Positions 8,893-18,618 of a DNA stretch of 64,000 bases are shown here, in pieces. This DNA comes from an uncultured Verrucomicrobia subdivision 3 bacterium (lineage in GTDB: Bacteria; Verrucomicrobiota; Verrucomicrobiia; Limisphaerales; UBA11358), in contig CAIQKM010000119.1 in assembly GCA_903872345.1 (NCBI GenBank), positions 1-64,000 of the forward strand, read 5' to 3'. The notes below the pieces were generated by a model. It was not told where the DNA came from. It did no database searches and saw only the letters and a list, made by a program, of their open reading frames with translations. How positions within the stretch are numbered: position 1 is the stretch's first letter; every line of letters begins with the position of its first letter. The position numbers and the translations under genes were made by a program.

Positions 8893-10560
8893 TCACAATG
8901 TAATTTTGAAAACGATGGCTTGGTCGTTTGGCATTATTTCCGGAACCTTGACCGTGAGCGCATCAGCCGATTGCGACCACTGAACCTTCTCATCGTTTCC
9001 CAGCAGCCCAATGTTGCCGATTGGATGGTCGAGCAGATGCGCCGATGCGCCCAGCGATTTGATCTGCAAATCTTTTTTTGGCACGCCCAGCACGATCATG
9101 TAGAGCGCCCCATCTTTGGTCGTGAAGCGCACATCCTCGCCCGTGAACGCCTTGCCTTTGCCTTCATTGAAATTGCCCACCTTGCCCTTCGGCCCCTCCG
9201 AGGCCGGCCCTTCGCCAAATAATTTCCAGGGCCGCGTGCCGATGATGCTTTCCTTGTTCACATCCATCCAGTCGGCAATCCCCTTCAGCACCACTTCCTC
9301 CTTCTCGTCAATCGTGCCGTCGCCGCGCACGGGAATGTTGAGCAGCAGGTTGCCGTTCTTGCTCACGATATCGGCCAGCATCCGGATCACGGTCTTGGCG
9401 CTCTTGTAATGGTTGCCGTCATAAACCGCCCGGCTGTAATGCCAATTGCCGATGCACGTGTCCGTCTCCCATGGCAGCGGCTCAATGCGATCGGAGGTGC
9501 CGCGCTCAATATCCCAGACGATGCACTGCCGCTCGGCGTCATTGAGTTGCTTGCCGAGAATGACCGCCTCCAGTTTGCCGTCATGCTGCGCGATGCTGTG
9601 GTTGTAAAAATCCGCCGCAATTTTCAAGCCCGCGTCGCTCACCGGCCATAGTGGCAAAGCGTCGTCGTCAAAATATATCAAGTCGGGTTGATATTTTTTA
9701 ATGAGGTCCGCCGTGCGATTGTAGAATTTGTCGCAATAAGCCTGGTCTGGCTGGCTCACGCCGTTGTTCCAATCCCAGCGGTCATGAATGGAACCGGGCT
9801 TTTCAAAGTTCGGGCTGGGCGGGTGGCGCTGCTCATATAAATCCTGCGGGTCGAGCCCATCCCACCATTTCCCCTGCCCGTCGGCCTTCGTCAATTTGCC
9901 GTCGTACGGCACGCCGGCGAGCGGACCGGTCTTATCAGCGCCTTGGGTCACTTCGTACCAGCTCCACGCATGCGACGCGTGCAAACTGACCCCAAACGGC
10001 AATCCCTGATCGTGCGCCGCCTTCGCCCAGCCGGCGATGAGATCTTTCTGCGGGCCAACCCGCACACTGTTCCACGGCTGATACGCGCTATTCCACAGGT
10101 CGAAGTTATCGTGGTGATTGCCCAGCGCCACAAAGTATTGCGCACCGGTTCTTTTGTAGAGCGCCACCAGTTTTTCCGGATCGAACTTCCCCGCCTGCCA
10201 CGAATGGATGACTTCCTTGAACCCGGCCTGCGACGGCGGGCCGTAATGCGCCACCTGATACGCGTTTTGCGCGTGCCCTTGGACGTACATATTGCGCGCA
10301 TACCAGTCGCTGTCCTCCGGCTGACACTGCGGTCCCCAGTGCGCCCAGATGCCAAACTTCGCATTTCGAAACCAATCCGGCACTTGATATTGCTTGAGCG
10401 ACTCCCAAGTCGGCTGAAATTTCCCCGGCGCAATCGGTTCCGCCGACGTATTGACAATCACCTTCGGAACAGCGGTCTCGGGAATGGGATCACCCGCCTG
10501 GCTGCCCAGCGCCAGGCTGGAGAATAAAATCACGGCGACAAGGTGGTTTTTGATGTACAT
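8893..10560 (-). CDS. GH29 alpha-L-fucosidase, copy B
   Basis: 555 residues, ATG at 10558-10560, signal peptide KNHLVAVILFSSLALGSQAG. The same architecture as copy A: NAKFGIWAHWGPQCQPEDSD, LGNHHDNFDLWNSAYQPWN, nucleophile Asp298 in DLIYFDDDALPLW, then VSKNGNLLLNIPVRGDGTID and a C-terminal sandwich. The mature N-terminus (GDPIPETAVPKVIVNT) is nearly the same as in copy A, which supports recent tandem duplication rather than independent acquisition. Copies A and B differ in the acceptor-side segments (HPPSPNFEKPGSIHDRWDW versus HTPSLRFSNANSIHGQWNW), so they may differ in aglycone preference. Copies A and B are both intact, unlike the third copy near 37 kb. Confidence 0.9.
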   Translation of the reverse strand: MYIKNHLVAVILFSSLALGSQAGDPIPETAVPKVIVNTSAEPIAPGKFQPTWESLKQYQVPDWFRNAKFGIWAHWGPQCQPEDSDWYARNMYVQGHAQNAYQVAHYGPPSQAGFKEVIHSWQAGKFDPEKLVALYKRTGAQYFVALGNHHDNFDLWNSAYQPWNSVRVGPQKDLIAGWAKAAHDQGLPFGVSLHASHAWSWYEVTQGADKTGPLAGVPYDGKLTKADGQGKWWDGLDPQDLYEQRHPPSPNFEKPGSIHDRWDWNNGVSQPDQAYCDKFYNRTADLIKKYQPDLIYFDDDALPLWPVSDAGLKIAADFYNHSIAQHDGKLEAVILGKQLNDAERQCIVWDIERGTSDRIEPLPWETDTCIGNWHYSRAVYDGNHYKSAKTVIRMLADIVSKNGNLLLNIPVRGDGTIDEKEEVVLKGIADWMDVNKESIIGTRPWKLFGEGPASEGPKGKVGNFNEGKGKAFTGEDVRFTTKDGALYMIVLGVPKKDLQIKSLGASAHLLDHPIGNIGLLGNDEKVQWSQSADALTVKVPEIMPNDQAIVFKITL

Positions 10561-10598
10561 GCAATGATTAATATAGAGTGGCTAAAATGATGACAGGA

Positions 10599-10619
10599 TG
10601 CCGGCCCCAACTGCCGGCA
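10599..10619 (-). terminator. Hairpin downstream of the giant PATR gene
   Basis: A TGCCGGC / GCCGGCA inverted repeat with a 7-nt loop lies 42-62 bp beyond the stop codon of the PATR gene, before the GH29 copy B gene. No strong U-tract follows on the minus strand (CATCCTGTCATC), so it may be an mRNA-stabilising hairpin or weak terminator. Confidence 0.35.
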
Positions 10620-10660
10620 CCCTGCCTCCCATAAACGAGTATCCCAACTCGTTCAAATGC

Positions 10661-13600
10661 TTACGGATAGACCAGACGATAGAATTCCGACGGCATTGCC
10701 GGGTTAATCGTGATATTGATATGATCAATCCCCGTCGAACCGGGCACCGTCGTCCAATCATTCGTATTCGAGCTGACGCCGGCGGCCAGATTGTTGGTCT
10801 GCACCAGCAGCCGCCAGCCGATATGGTCGGCCGGCCAGGCGAGACTTAACGTGGTCCCGCTGACACTGAAAGTGAGGTTCGTCGGATTCGTGGCGACCGT
10901 TACCGGCAATACCACCTGCAGACTGCCCGTGCCAGTGATATACGGTGCCGCGTTTAGGCTATTGTAAACACCTGGGCCGGCACTGATACCGTTCGTCACC
11001 AAACCAGCCACCACGTTAATCCCGCCAAAATCCAACTGCAAGACGGCCCCATTGGCCACCGTTACGGTTGAGTTGGTTGACAGAGTTGCCTGAACGATAT
11101 CCAGTGTACCGCCGTTGACGGTGGTGTTGCCCGTATAGGTATTTCCCCCCGAAAGAGTGAGTGTGCCCGTGTTTTGTTTGGTCAGGCCACCGCTCACGTT
11201 CACAGCGAGGGTTGCAGTGCCCAGCGTGGCCGGACTGCTGTAACCGCCACCGAAGAGCGTCACGGTCGGAGCCGAGGTATAGCCGGTGCCCGGACTGGTG
11301 ATCGTGATGTTGGTGACTGCGCCGCCTGCCGAGATTTTCGCCACCGCCGTGGCCCCTACACCGCCGCCGCCAGTAATGGTGACAATGGGTATATCCAAGT
11401 AACCCGCCCCGTTGGTGACCACCGGGATGGAACTGACACCATTGCCAGTGGGAGCGAGCAACGGCTGCGCGGTGGCGATCGTAAAGCCACCGTCATCTAT
11501 GATCGCACCGCCGGCATAAATGGTGGCGGCGGTCAAGCCCGTTATAAACGTCGCATTGTCTGCGGCCGCTTGCAACGTACCCCCGTTGAAATTCAACCGG
11601 GAGGTGCTGGTGCCGGCGGGGGCAACGTTGTTCGCCGTGACGGTACCGCCCAACAGGTTGGCCGTGCCAACCGTGGTGTTGCCGCCAAGGCCGAATTGTA
11701 GCGGGCCGCCGCTCAAATTGACTGCCGCCGAACCGGACACATTCAATATGGCGGTACCCCGATCACCCACATGGATACCTTTGCTGTCGGTCAAGGTGCC
11801 ACCGCTCAAATTCGCCACCCCGATGGCGCCAGCCATATTGGCGATGGAGAATTCTTGGGCATTGTCGTTGAAGGTTCCTCCGCTCATGTTAAACACGCCT
11901 TCGGAAGCACTGTTTCCATAAGCACCACCGACCACAAAGTAGGCATCGCCGGCCGTCACATCCCCGATTGTGACGGTGCCGCCGCTCAAGTCAAATGCAC
12001 CGTAAGCGCCCGCCGCCTGACCGATGTGGAATTCACCTGCGCCGCAATCAAGGCTACCCGAACTCATAAACAAGAAACCGTTGGCATTCGTCACGCTGCC
12101 GATGGCCACAGCGGGGTTGATCGCCTCGTTGGCGCTCACCGAACCGCCGACAATGTTTAAAACCGCATTACTGGCCGCATTGCCTATGATTACTTGGCTG
12201 GTAGTGGTGCTGATCGAACCGGAATTGTTTACCGTCACGGTGCCCGCGCTGACCGTCGTGGGACCGGAATAACTGTTCGCGCCGCCGAGCGTCAAATTGC
12301 CATTACCAGTCTTGGTCAATCCGCCATTACCCGATATGCCGCCAGTTAGCGTGGTGGTGTGTCCGCCATCAGCGACCGTCAGCAAGTTGCCGCCATTGTC
12401 CAAGGACTGATCCAGCGTCAAATCGCCCGCGGCCGCATTCAAAGTCTGCGCAGCCGACGTCAAATAGACCGGCACATTCAAAGTTTGTATGTTCGTGGAA
12501 TTGTTCACCACGCCATTGGCCGTGATGGTTAAGCTGTTGCCGGACGTTCCGATGTTGAAACTGCCCGCGTTGTTGCTAAACACCAGCGAACTTACGCTGT
12601 AACTGCTTTCCAGGTTCGGCGTCAATTGAGTGTTTCCGGCAAAGGTGACCGAATCACCCGGACCCGGTGCATATCCGCTGACCCAGTTCGCGCCGGTGGA
12701 CCAGTTGAAGTCGCCACCCAGACCGTCCCACACTTCGGGCGAACCGATGACCGTCAATGGAATACCCACGCTGCTGTTGTCGCCATTGCTGTCAGCGATG
12801 GTGAAGTTCAGGTTTTGACTGCCGGCGATCGTGCTGGGAGCAACGACGACACTGTTGGTATAGATGCTGGTTCCATTGGATTGCACCAGATAAAGCGGCG
12901 ACGGGCCGCCGAGGGAACTCGCATCCAGATAAATACCCACATTGGGGTCAATCGTGGAACTGCCCGCCGTGGCATTGACGGTGAAAGTCACCGACTGGCC
13001 GTGGGCCACCGGGTTTGGCGTGGCGGTCGCGGACGCAACGTTGATCGATGAATGGCGGAGGATGACGTTGTTATTGTAATAGATGATTGAGAACAACGCG
13101 GCATTGGTGGGCGTCGCACCCAGCCAAACCGGGGCGGAATTGAATCCGCTGGCGTAGGTGCCGTTGATTTGGAAGAGCACATAATCACCCGTCGTATCCA
13201 GGTTGGTGGCGATTGAGTCAGTCAAATATATCCCAATCTTTACGCCATTGCCGGCCAGGGTGCCGGTCACGGCCATCTGGTCGTTGCCACTGTTGTAAGT
13301 GCTGCTCAAATTGAAATCCGCCTCGCCGCCGGCGTTGTAAGTCAAGTTGCTGACGGTGGTAATCACGCCGAGGGTATTGTCATTGGTTTCGCCAGGCAAC
13401 GTGTGGCCGCCATTGTTGACCACCACTTTGCCAACAATGAATCCACTCCCGCCCAAGTATCCGCCGGTCAGCAAATTGACCAAATTGGTTCCCGTAGCGC
13501 TGCCAGTCGTATTATTGACACTCAAGATGGAGTTGCTGACGGTCGTGATACCGTTGTAAGAATTGGCCCCGGTCAGGGACAACGTACCGGCGCCGGACAG

Positions 13601-16600
13601 AGTTAGACCGCCGTCCGGAGCCCCGCCGCCATGAACCAAAGTTTGGGCAATGGTAGCATAGTGTCCGTTGGCATTAAAATGGAGGCCGCCGGCATTTACA
13701 TTAGCCGTCAAGTCCGTGATCACCGGCAGGAAGAAAGGCGATGCGCCATTATCGCTCACATTCGCCGCGAGCGTGCCGCCGTTGAAATTGAGGGTGTTGG
13801 CATGAGCACCGGAACCAAGCCCACTGGCAATAAAGTTGCCCGCCGACAGAGCGCCGCCGTTCAGATTTACAGATTGATTACCCGCCGTGCTGCCGGCGGT
13901 ATTCAAGATGTTAAAAGTTCCGGAAACATTGAGTGTTCCGCTGTTGGTCACCGTGACCGCGCAACCGCCCGGCACCCGGGAACCATTGCCGATGCTCAGG
14001 GAGCCGGCATTTAACACCGCGTTGTTTTGGACGATCACCGTGGTGGTTTGCGGGTAACCGGTGCCGCCGGCGCTGCCTGCCAGCGGTTCGGAAGCGAGAT
14101 ACACCCCGCCGCTCGTCGTGACAGCGGCTGAATCCACCAAGTTCAAGGAACTCGCGCCGAGCGAAGCATCGAGCCAGAAGTTGTTGGCTCCGGCATTCAG
14201 GCTCACACTGCCGTTGCCGTCCAACACGAGCGCGCCATTATAGATGATCGTCTGGCCCGTGTAAGCCGCCCCGCCACCGGCGGACGTGCCAAGCGTCAGC
14301 GTTCCCGTTCCCGTTTTCGTCAGCGAACCGCTGCCCGACAAGGTGCCGGCGTATGTTCCGGAGCTATTGTTGTTGCCAACCGTCAGGGCCAGTGCCGCGC
14401 CCGCCGTATTGGTCAGGACCAGATTGGTGGTGCCGCTCAAGCCGCCCAACGTCGCTGCGGTAATGTTGGTGAAGACCAGTGTTCCGCTGTTATAGATCAA
14501 TGTGCTGTCCTGCAAGGCCAGCGGATTATCCAGCGCCAGTGTGGCGTTGGTGTAAATGGTGGTGCTGCCGCTGAAGGTATTCGCACCGCCCAAAATCACC
14601 AAACCCGGGCTGGTCGCCAGACTGTTGACCACCAGGTTGTTGGTGCTCGTGTTACCCGCCGAAGCGATGACACCATCCAACTCAAACGCCTGGCCGCTGG
14701 TCGCATCAATGAAGGCCGTGCCAGGAATGGCCCCGCTGGCCGGACCAACTCCGATGTTGTTGGTCAGGAAGAAAGAACCACTGCCCAGCAGGCCGCCCCC
14801 ATTCAGAAGGATGTAACTGGATCCCACATTGGCGGCAGCGGAAATGCTCAACTCACCAGCGTTTACCGTGAGGCTGCCGGCCACGTTATTGCTGCCACCA
14901 AGGGTCAGGGTGCCGCTACCAATGGCAGTCAAGGCGCCGTTGCCGTTGATGGCGCCATTCAAAACCAGATTGTTGCCATTGTTATTGGCCGTGACCGTCA
15001 CGGACGGGGCGATATTAATGTTGTTGCCAAGGCTGACGGATGCACCTGCCTGTAATGTGTTGTTGGCCGTGATGCTCACATCACCGGCACCCAGCGCGCT
15101 GCTGCTGGCCACCTGCAAAGTGCCGCCACCGCTCAAAGTGGTGCCCACGGTTCCGGCGGAGGGACCATAGGTATTGGCCCCGGATAGGATGGTTGTACCC
15201 GCACCGTTCAAGGCCAAAGATTTGGCGACACTGGGATTGTTGGAAATGACACCCGAAATTGCCAGTGATGTGCCGCCGCTGGCCGTAATTGCGGTGTTGT
15301 CATTCAACGCCACCGAGGTCTGAATCGCGTTTGAGGTGCCGCCGCTCACGGTAAGCGAGGCGCCAAAACCGGAATTATCCAGCTTCAGTGCGTAGCCATT
15401 GTTGGCCACCACAAATGAATTGGGATTGGTGAACTGGATTCCGCCCAGGGTTTCATTGGTGTCCAAAGTCACCGTCTGGAAAGCCGGACTGACGCCCAAC
15501 GTGGCGTTGTCCCCGGCGACGTGCGGCACGTTCGGATTGCTGCTCCAGTTGGCTCCCGCCGACCAGTTGCCGCTTACGCTATTCGTCCAAGTCGCCACCG
15601 CACCGCCCGAGGCGACGACCAAAACCACATTGGTGCCGGTGGTTATAATGGATGAGATGGTTCCAATCGCAGCCCCCGCACCGCTATAAGCGGTTGAGCT
15701 GCCGGCGAATGAGCCGGTGATGCCATTCGGCGCATTCAGCAACGTGTAGCTGCCAATCGCCAGCGGCGCGGCACCCGGAACGTTCACCGCCACGGAATTT
15801 CCGTTCAACGTGACGGAGCCATTAATGGTGAGCGGCGAACCAACCGTAAAGCCACCCGCCGCGCCCGTCAGCCAGGTGACACTTCCAGCAATCGTGCCCG
15901 TGCCGCCAAAACTGCCTTGGCTATTCACGGTCACGCTGCTCGAGGCAAGGCTTCCGTTGATGGTCAAAGCCGCTGCCGCCGTACCATTGCCCACGGTGGT
16001 GGCACCGGTGTAGGTGCCGCCGCCCGACAAGGTCAGGCTGCCGCCGCCTATCGAATCCACCAGCGCGAATCCGCCAGTACCGCCGTTGCCGATGGCGTTT
16101 GCGTAGGTGACGTTATGACCGTTGACATCAATCGTGGCGTTGCCCAAAAAGTTGACCGGTTGACCGGATATGTCCAGCGCCGTGCCCGCCGCGCCGCTCG
16201 CCAGCGTGGCGGTGTATTGGAGCGTTCCATTGGTGAAGGTGGTGGGACCCTGAACCCCACCGCCCAAGTCATACTGCGAATTGATGCTCAACTTTGCCCC
16301 GCCCAGAATGAGGGTCCCGCCATATTGAAAATTCCCGTTGCCCCCGTTGGCGTAATCCAAAACCACCGTACCCGTCGCATAAATCGGCGTTGTGTTCGCC
16401 GTGCCGCTCCCCGTGCCCGGCAGCAGCCCGGCAACATACCCATTTGCCGCTGAAGGCGGTATGCCGATCACCAGCGGGCCGGTGTTGGTGCTGGCCGGAC
16501 TACCGATCTGGCCGTCCACGGTCAAGGTGGAACCGGCCTCGGCGGCCAGGCCGCCGCCGTTGCCCAGCAAGGTCACACCGCGGGTATGCGTGGAGCCGTT

Positions 16601-18271
16601 ATCGAGGCTGAAATTCGCGGCGGCCACAACCGTGCCGCCGTTGAGGTAGAGCTGAGCGGGAGCAGTGGTATTGCCGAACTGGCTGTCGCTGCTAATGACG
16701 GTGTTGCCGCCGTTGAGATAGGTTGACCCGGTATAAGTGCTGCTCGTCCCCGAACCCGTGAGCACCACCGTACCGGCACCGGCTTGAGCATAAGAAGTGG
16801 TATAGGTCGCCGGATTTTGAATGGGATCGTTGAATAACAGTTCGCCCAGGGTGTTGTTTTGATAGACGACCAGCCCGGCGTTGGCCCCGCTGGCATTGCA
16901 AGAAACCCAGTGGCCACTGGCGACAATGGTGGTGTTGTTCGCCCCCACATTCGGCGTCACCAGGATGCCACCAAGGTAGCTGCGCGAGCCCTGCGGCGAG
17001 TAGCTCCCCGCGGTGGCGACATTAAAGCGAATAGTGTCAACCCAGTAGGTGCTGCTGCTGCCCGTCGCGGTGCCAAGAAGATCAAAATTATAGTCGCCGG
17101 CGGCGGTTCCAGCATTCGCCACCGTGGTATAAAATGTGACGGCCGACTGCTGGCTGCCGGCATAAATGGTATGCGCACCCGTACCGGTGGTCACTTCCGA
17201 CGCCCATTCGTAAAGCCCCACCGTCGCGGCAGTGTACCGCTTGGCCGGCCATAGCAGGTCGGTAGTATTGCCCAGCGTCGTAGTGGTAATCGTTCCCGTT
17301 GCCGGCACCGTGTTGACGGCCTGACTGGAATCATTATTATTATAAGCCGGTCCGATGAATTCGGTCTGCGAACCTATCACTTGGGTAAAGGCCCCCAAAT
17401 TGAGGGTAGGACTGTTGGTGCCCACCGAAATGACGTTGAGCCCCGGATTTGCCGTCACGCCGGAACCGTTGTTGAAATTCTGCGTGCTTGCATAGGTGGC
17501 ATTGCCTTTTATCTGAAGCGTGCCACCGTTCAAGGAAACCGGCGAGTATGAGTCGAGCATGTCCGCATTACCGGACACGTTGAAATTGGAAAAGTCCAAC
17601 ACCAGGCTGCCGCTGTCCACATTGACCGTACCGGTGGCACCATGGCCATTAAGCCCCGTGGTGGCATTCACCGTACCGTTGAAAGTCAAAGTGCCCGCGC
17701 CTGTTTTAGTAATGGCAATGGTCGTCGCCCCGCCGTTGGTTATGTTGCCGCTGATCACCGTGTTTCCCAATCCGCCCACCACCAGAGTCTTGGTGCCGGC
17801 CGTACCGCCCGTCAGGCCGCCATCGAGGTTGCCGTTAATCGTCAGGGCGTTGGTACTGTTGTTGGCAATGGTGTAGGTTTGCGCGGTCTTGTCCGTACCG
17901 AGGACCATCGCCGCATTGAACAGTTCGTTGCTAACCACCGTTGAATTCAAGGTGATCGAGCCATTATTGGCGAGGGTCAGCGCCTGACTGCCCACCGCGC
18001 CGTTGCCGATGGTATAAGCCGCCGCTCCGCCGGTATTAAAAATGAGGTTCAGAATCGAGGCGCCCGATCCCAAATCTATCGTGGTATTGCCATTGCCAAG
18101 GCCGCTGAAAGTGGCGGTATCGGCAGCGCCCGGCGACGGCGACGCGCTCCAATTTGCGCCCGCCCAAGTGTTATCGGTGACACCGGTCCAAGTGCCGCTC
18201 GCGGCGTGCAGGCTTAAGGCCTCCGCCAGCAAAAGCAGGCCGGCCGGAAAAGCGAATTGAGTTCTTTTCAT
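10661..18271 (-). CDS. Giant secreted PATR repeat protein with FYRLVYP C-terminal domain
   Basis: 2536 residues. Signal peptide RTQFAFPAGLLLLAEALSLHA, then GTWTGVTDNTWAGANWSAS, the entry module typical of autotransporter-associated repeat proteins. Dozens of Gly/Asn/Thr-rich units follow (LTKTGTGTLTLGTSAGGGA, GGLTKTGNGNLTLGGANSYSG), which are predicted to wind into a long parallel beta-helix. Around the centre there is a short Ig-like insert (VASATATPNPVAHGQSVTF) and a second GDFNWSTGANW module. No catalytic motif and no outer-membrane autotransporter barrel are visible. The last ~80 residues are the class A tail (LSLAWPADHIGWRLLVQTNN ... FYRLVYP). Likely a surface fibre, adhesin or glycan-binding scaffold expressed with the adjacent enzymes; that role is inferred from context only. 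Confidence 0.85.
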   Translation of the reverse strand: MKRTQFAFPAGLLLLAEALSLHAASGTWTGVTDNTWAGANWSASPSPGAADTATFSGLGNGNTTIDLGSGASILNLIFNTGGAAAYTIGNGAVGSQALTLANNGSITLNSTVVSNELFNAAMVLGTDKTAQTYTIANNSTNALTINGNLDGGLTGGTAGTKTLVVGGLGNTVISGNITNGGATTIAITKTGAGTLTFNGTVNATTGLNGHGATGTVNVDSGSLVLDFSNFNVSGNADMLDSYSPVSLNGGTLQIKGNATYASTQNFNNGSGVTANPGLNVISVGTNSPTLNLGAFTQVIGSQTEFIGPAYNNNDSSQAVNTVPATGTITTTTLGNTTDLLWPAKRYTAATVGLYEWASEVTTGTGAHTIYAGSQQSAVTFYTTVANAGTAAGDYNFDLLGTATGSSSTYWVDTIRFNVATAGSYSPQGSRSYLGGILVTPNVGANNTTIVASGHWVSCNASGANAGLVVYQNNTLGELLFNDPIQNPATYTTSYAQAGAGTVVLTGSGTSSTYTGSTYLNGGNTVISSDSQFGNTTAPAQLYLNGGTVVAAANFSLDNGSTHTRGVTLLGNGGGLAAEAGSTLTVDGQIGSPASTNTGPLVIGIPPSAANGYVAGLLPGTGSGTANTTPIYATGTVVLDYANGGNGNFQYGGTLILGGAKLSINSQYDLGGGVQGPTTFTNGTLQYTATLASGAAGTALDISGQPVNFLGNATIDVNGHNVTYANAIGNGGTGGFALVDSIGGGSLTLSGGGTYTGATTVGNGTAAAALTINGSLASSSVTVNSQGSFGGTGTIAGSVTWLTGAAGGFTVGSPLTINGSVTLNGNSVAVNVPGAAPLAIGSYTLLNAPNGITGSFAGSSTAYSGAGAAIGTISSIITTGTNVVLVVASGGAVATWTNSVSGNWSAGANWSSNPNVPHVAGDNATLGVSPAFQTVTLDTNETLGGIQFTNPNSFVVANNGYALKLDNSGFGASLTVSGGTSNAIQTSVALNDNTAITASGGTSLAISGVISNNPSVAKSLALNGAGTTILSGANTYGPSAGTVGTTLSGGGTLQVASSSALGAGDVSITANNTLQAGASVSLGNNINIAPSVTVTANNNGNNLVLNGAINGNGALTAIGSGTLTLGGSNNVAGSLTVNAGELSISAAANVGSSYILLNGGGLLGSGSFFLTNNIGVGPASGAIPGTAFIDATSGQAFELDGVIASAGNTSTNNLVVNSLATSPGLVILGGANTFSGSTTIYTNATLALDNPLALQDSTLIYNSGTLVFTNITAATLGGLSGTTNLVLTNTAGAALALTVGNNNSSGTYAGTLSGSGSLTKTGTGTLTLGTSAGGGAAYTGQTIIYNGALVLDGNGSVSLNAGANNFWLDASLGASSLNLVDSAAVTTSGGVYLASEPLAGSAGGTGYPQTTTVIVQNNAVLNAGSLSIGNGSRVPGGCAVTVTNSGTLNVSGTFNILNTAGSTAGNQSVNLNGGALSAGNFIASGLGSGAHANTLNFNGGTLAANVSDNGASPFFLPVITDLTANVNAGGLHFNANGHYATIAQTLVHGGGAPDGGLTLSGAGTLSLTGANSYNGITTVSNSILSVNNTTGSATGTNLVNLLTGGYLGGSGFIVGKVVVNNGGHTLPGETNDNTLGVITTVSNLTYNAGGEADFNLSSTYNSGNDQMAVTGTLAGNGVKIGIYLTDSIATNLDTTGDYVLFQINGTYASGFNSAPVWLGATPTNAALFSIIYYNNNVILRHSSINVASATATPNPVAHGQSVTFTVNATAGSSTIDPNVGIYLDASSLGGPSPLYLVQSNGTSIYTNSVVVAPSTIAGSQNLNFTIADSNGDNSSVGIPLTVIGSPEVWDGLGGDFNWSTGANWVSGYAPGPGDSVTFAGNTQLTPNLESSYSVSSLVFSNNAGSFNIGTSGNSLTITANGVVNNSTNIQTLNVPVYLTSAAQTLNAAAGDLTLDQSLDNGGNLLTVADGGHTTTLTGGISGNGGLTKTGNGNLTLGGANSYSGPTTVSAGTVTVNNSGSISTTTSQVIIGNAASNAVLNIVGGSVSANEAINPAVAIGSVTNANGFLFMSSGSLDCGAGEFHIGQAAGAYGAFDLSGGTVTIGDVTAGDAYFVVGGAYGNSASEGVFNMSGGTFNDNAQEFSIANMAGAIGVANLSGGTLTDSKGIHVGDRGTAILNVSGSAAVNLSGGPLQFGLGGNTTVGTANLLGGTVTANNVAPAGTSTSRLNFNGGTLQAAADNATFITGLTAATIYAGGAIIDDGGFTIATAQPLLAPTGNGVSSIPVVTNGAGYLDIPIVTITGGGGVGATAVAKISAGGAVTNITITSPGTGYTSAPTVTLFGGGYSSPATLGTATLAVNVSGGLTKQNTGTLTLSGGNTYTGNTTVNGGTLDIVQATLSTNSTVTVANGAVLQLDFGGINVVAGLVTNGISAGPGVYNSLNAAPYITGTGSLQVVLPVTVATNPTNLTFSVSGTTLSLAWPADHIGWRLLVQTNNLAAGVSSNTNDWTTVPGSTGIDHINITINPAMPSEFYRLVYP

Positions 18272-18618
18272 TTATGGGTGTTGGTTGGGGATTTATCTGA
18301 CTGGTTCAAACAGGGAAAACAGAGCATGACCGCCCGTCAAAATGACCATTAGCTGCCGGTTTAACGGCAACCTCAATGCGGATAATGCTGAACGCACCCG
18401 CAGATCACATGGACATGGTCTAAACATTTCGGGGTTCTGCTTAGACACGCGAAACGAGGCGACCAAAAGTGCCAAAATAATTAAAATATTTTCGGCAGGA
18501 TGAAAAACATATCCAGTCTGGGGAAAATTGCGAGCGGGCTTATTAAAACACTAACTGATGATTATAATATATTTACAACGAAAACACTGCACAGGCCGAC
18601 TGTCCGATGGCCCGGAAA
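18272..18618. other. Intergenic region upstream of the PATR gene
   Basis: 347 bp between the kinase stop and the PATR start. It holds the presumed PATR promoter. Seen: a small GCCG-GTTTAA-CGGC hairpin near 18354 and an A/T-rich block around 18530-18595 unlike the GC-rich surroundings. No ORF, RNA gene or clear terminator was recognised. Confidence 0.5.
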
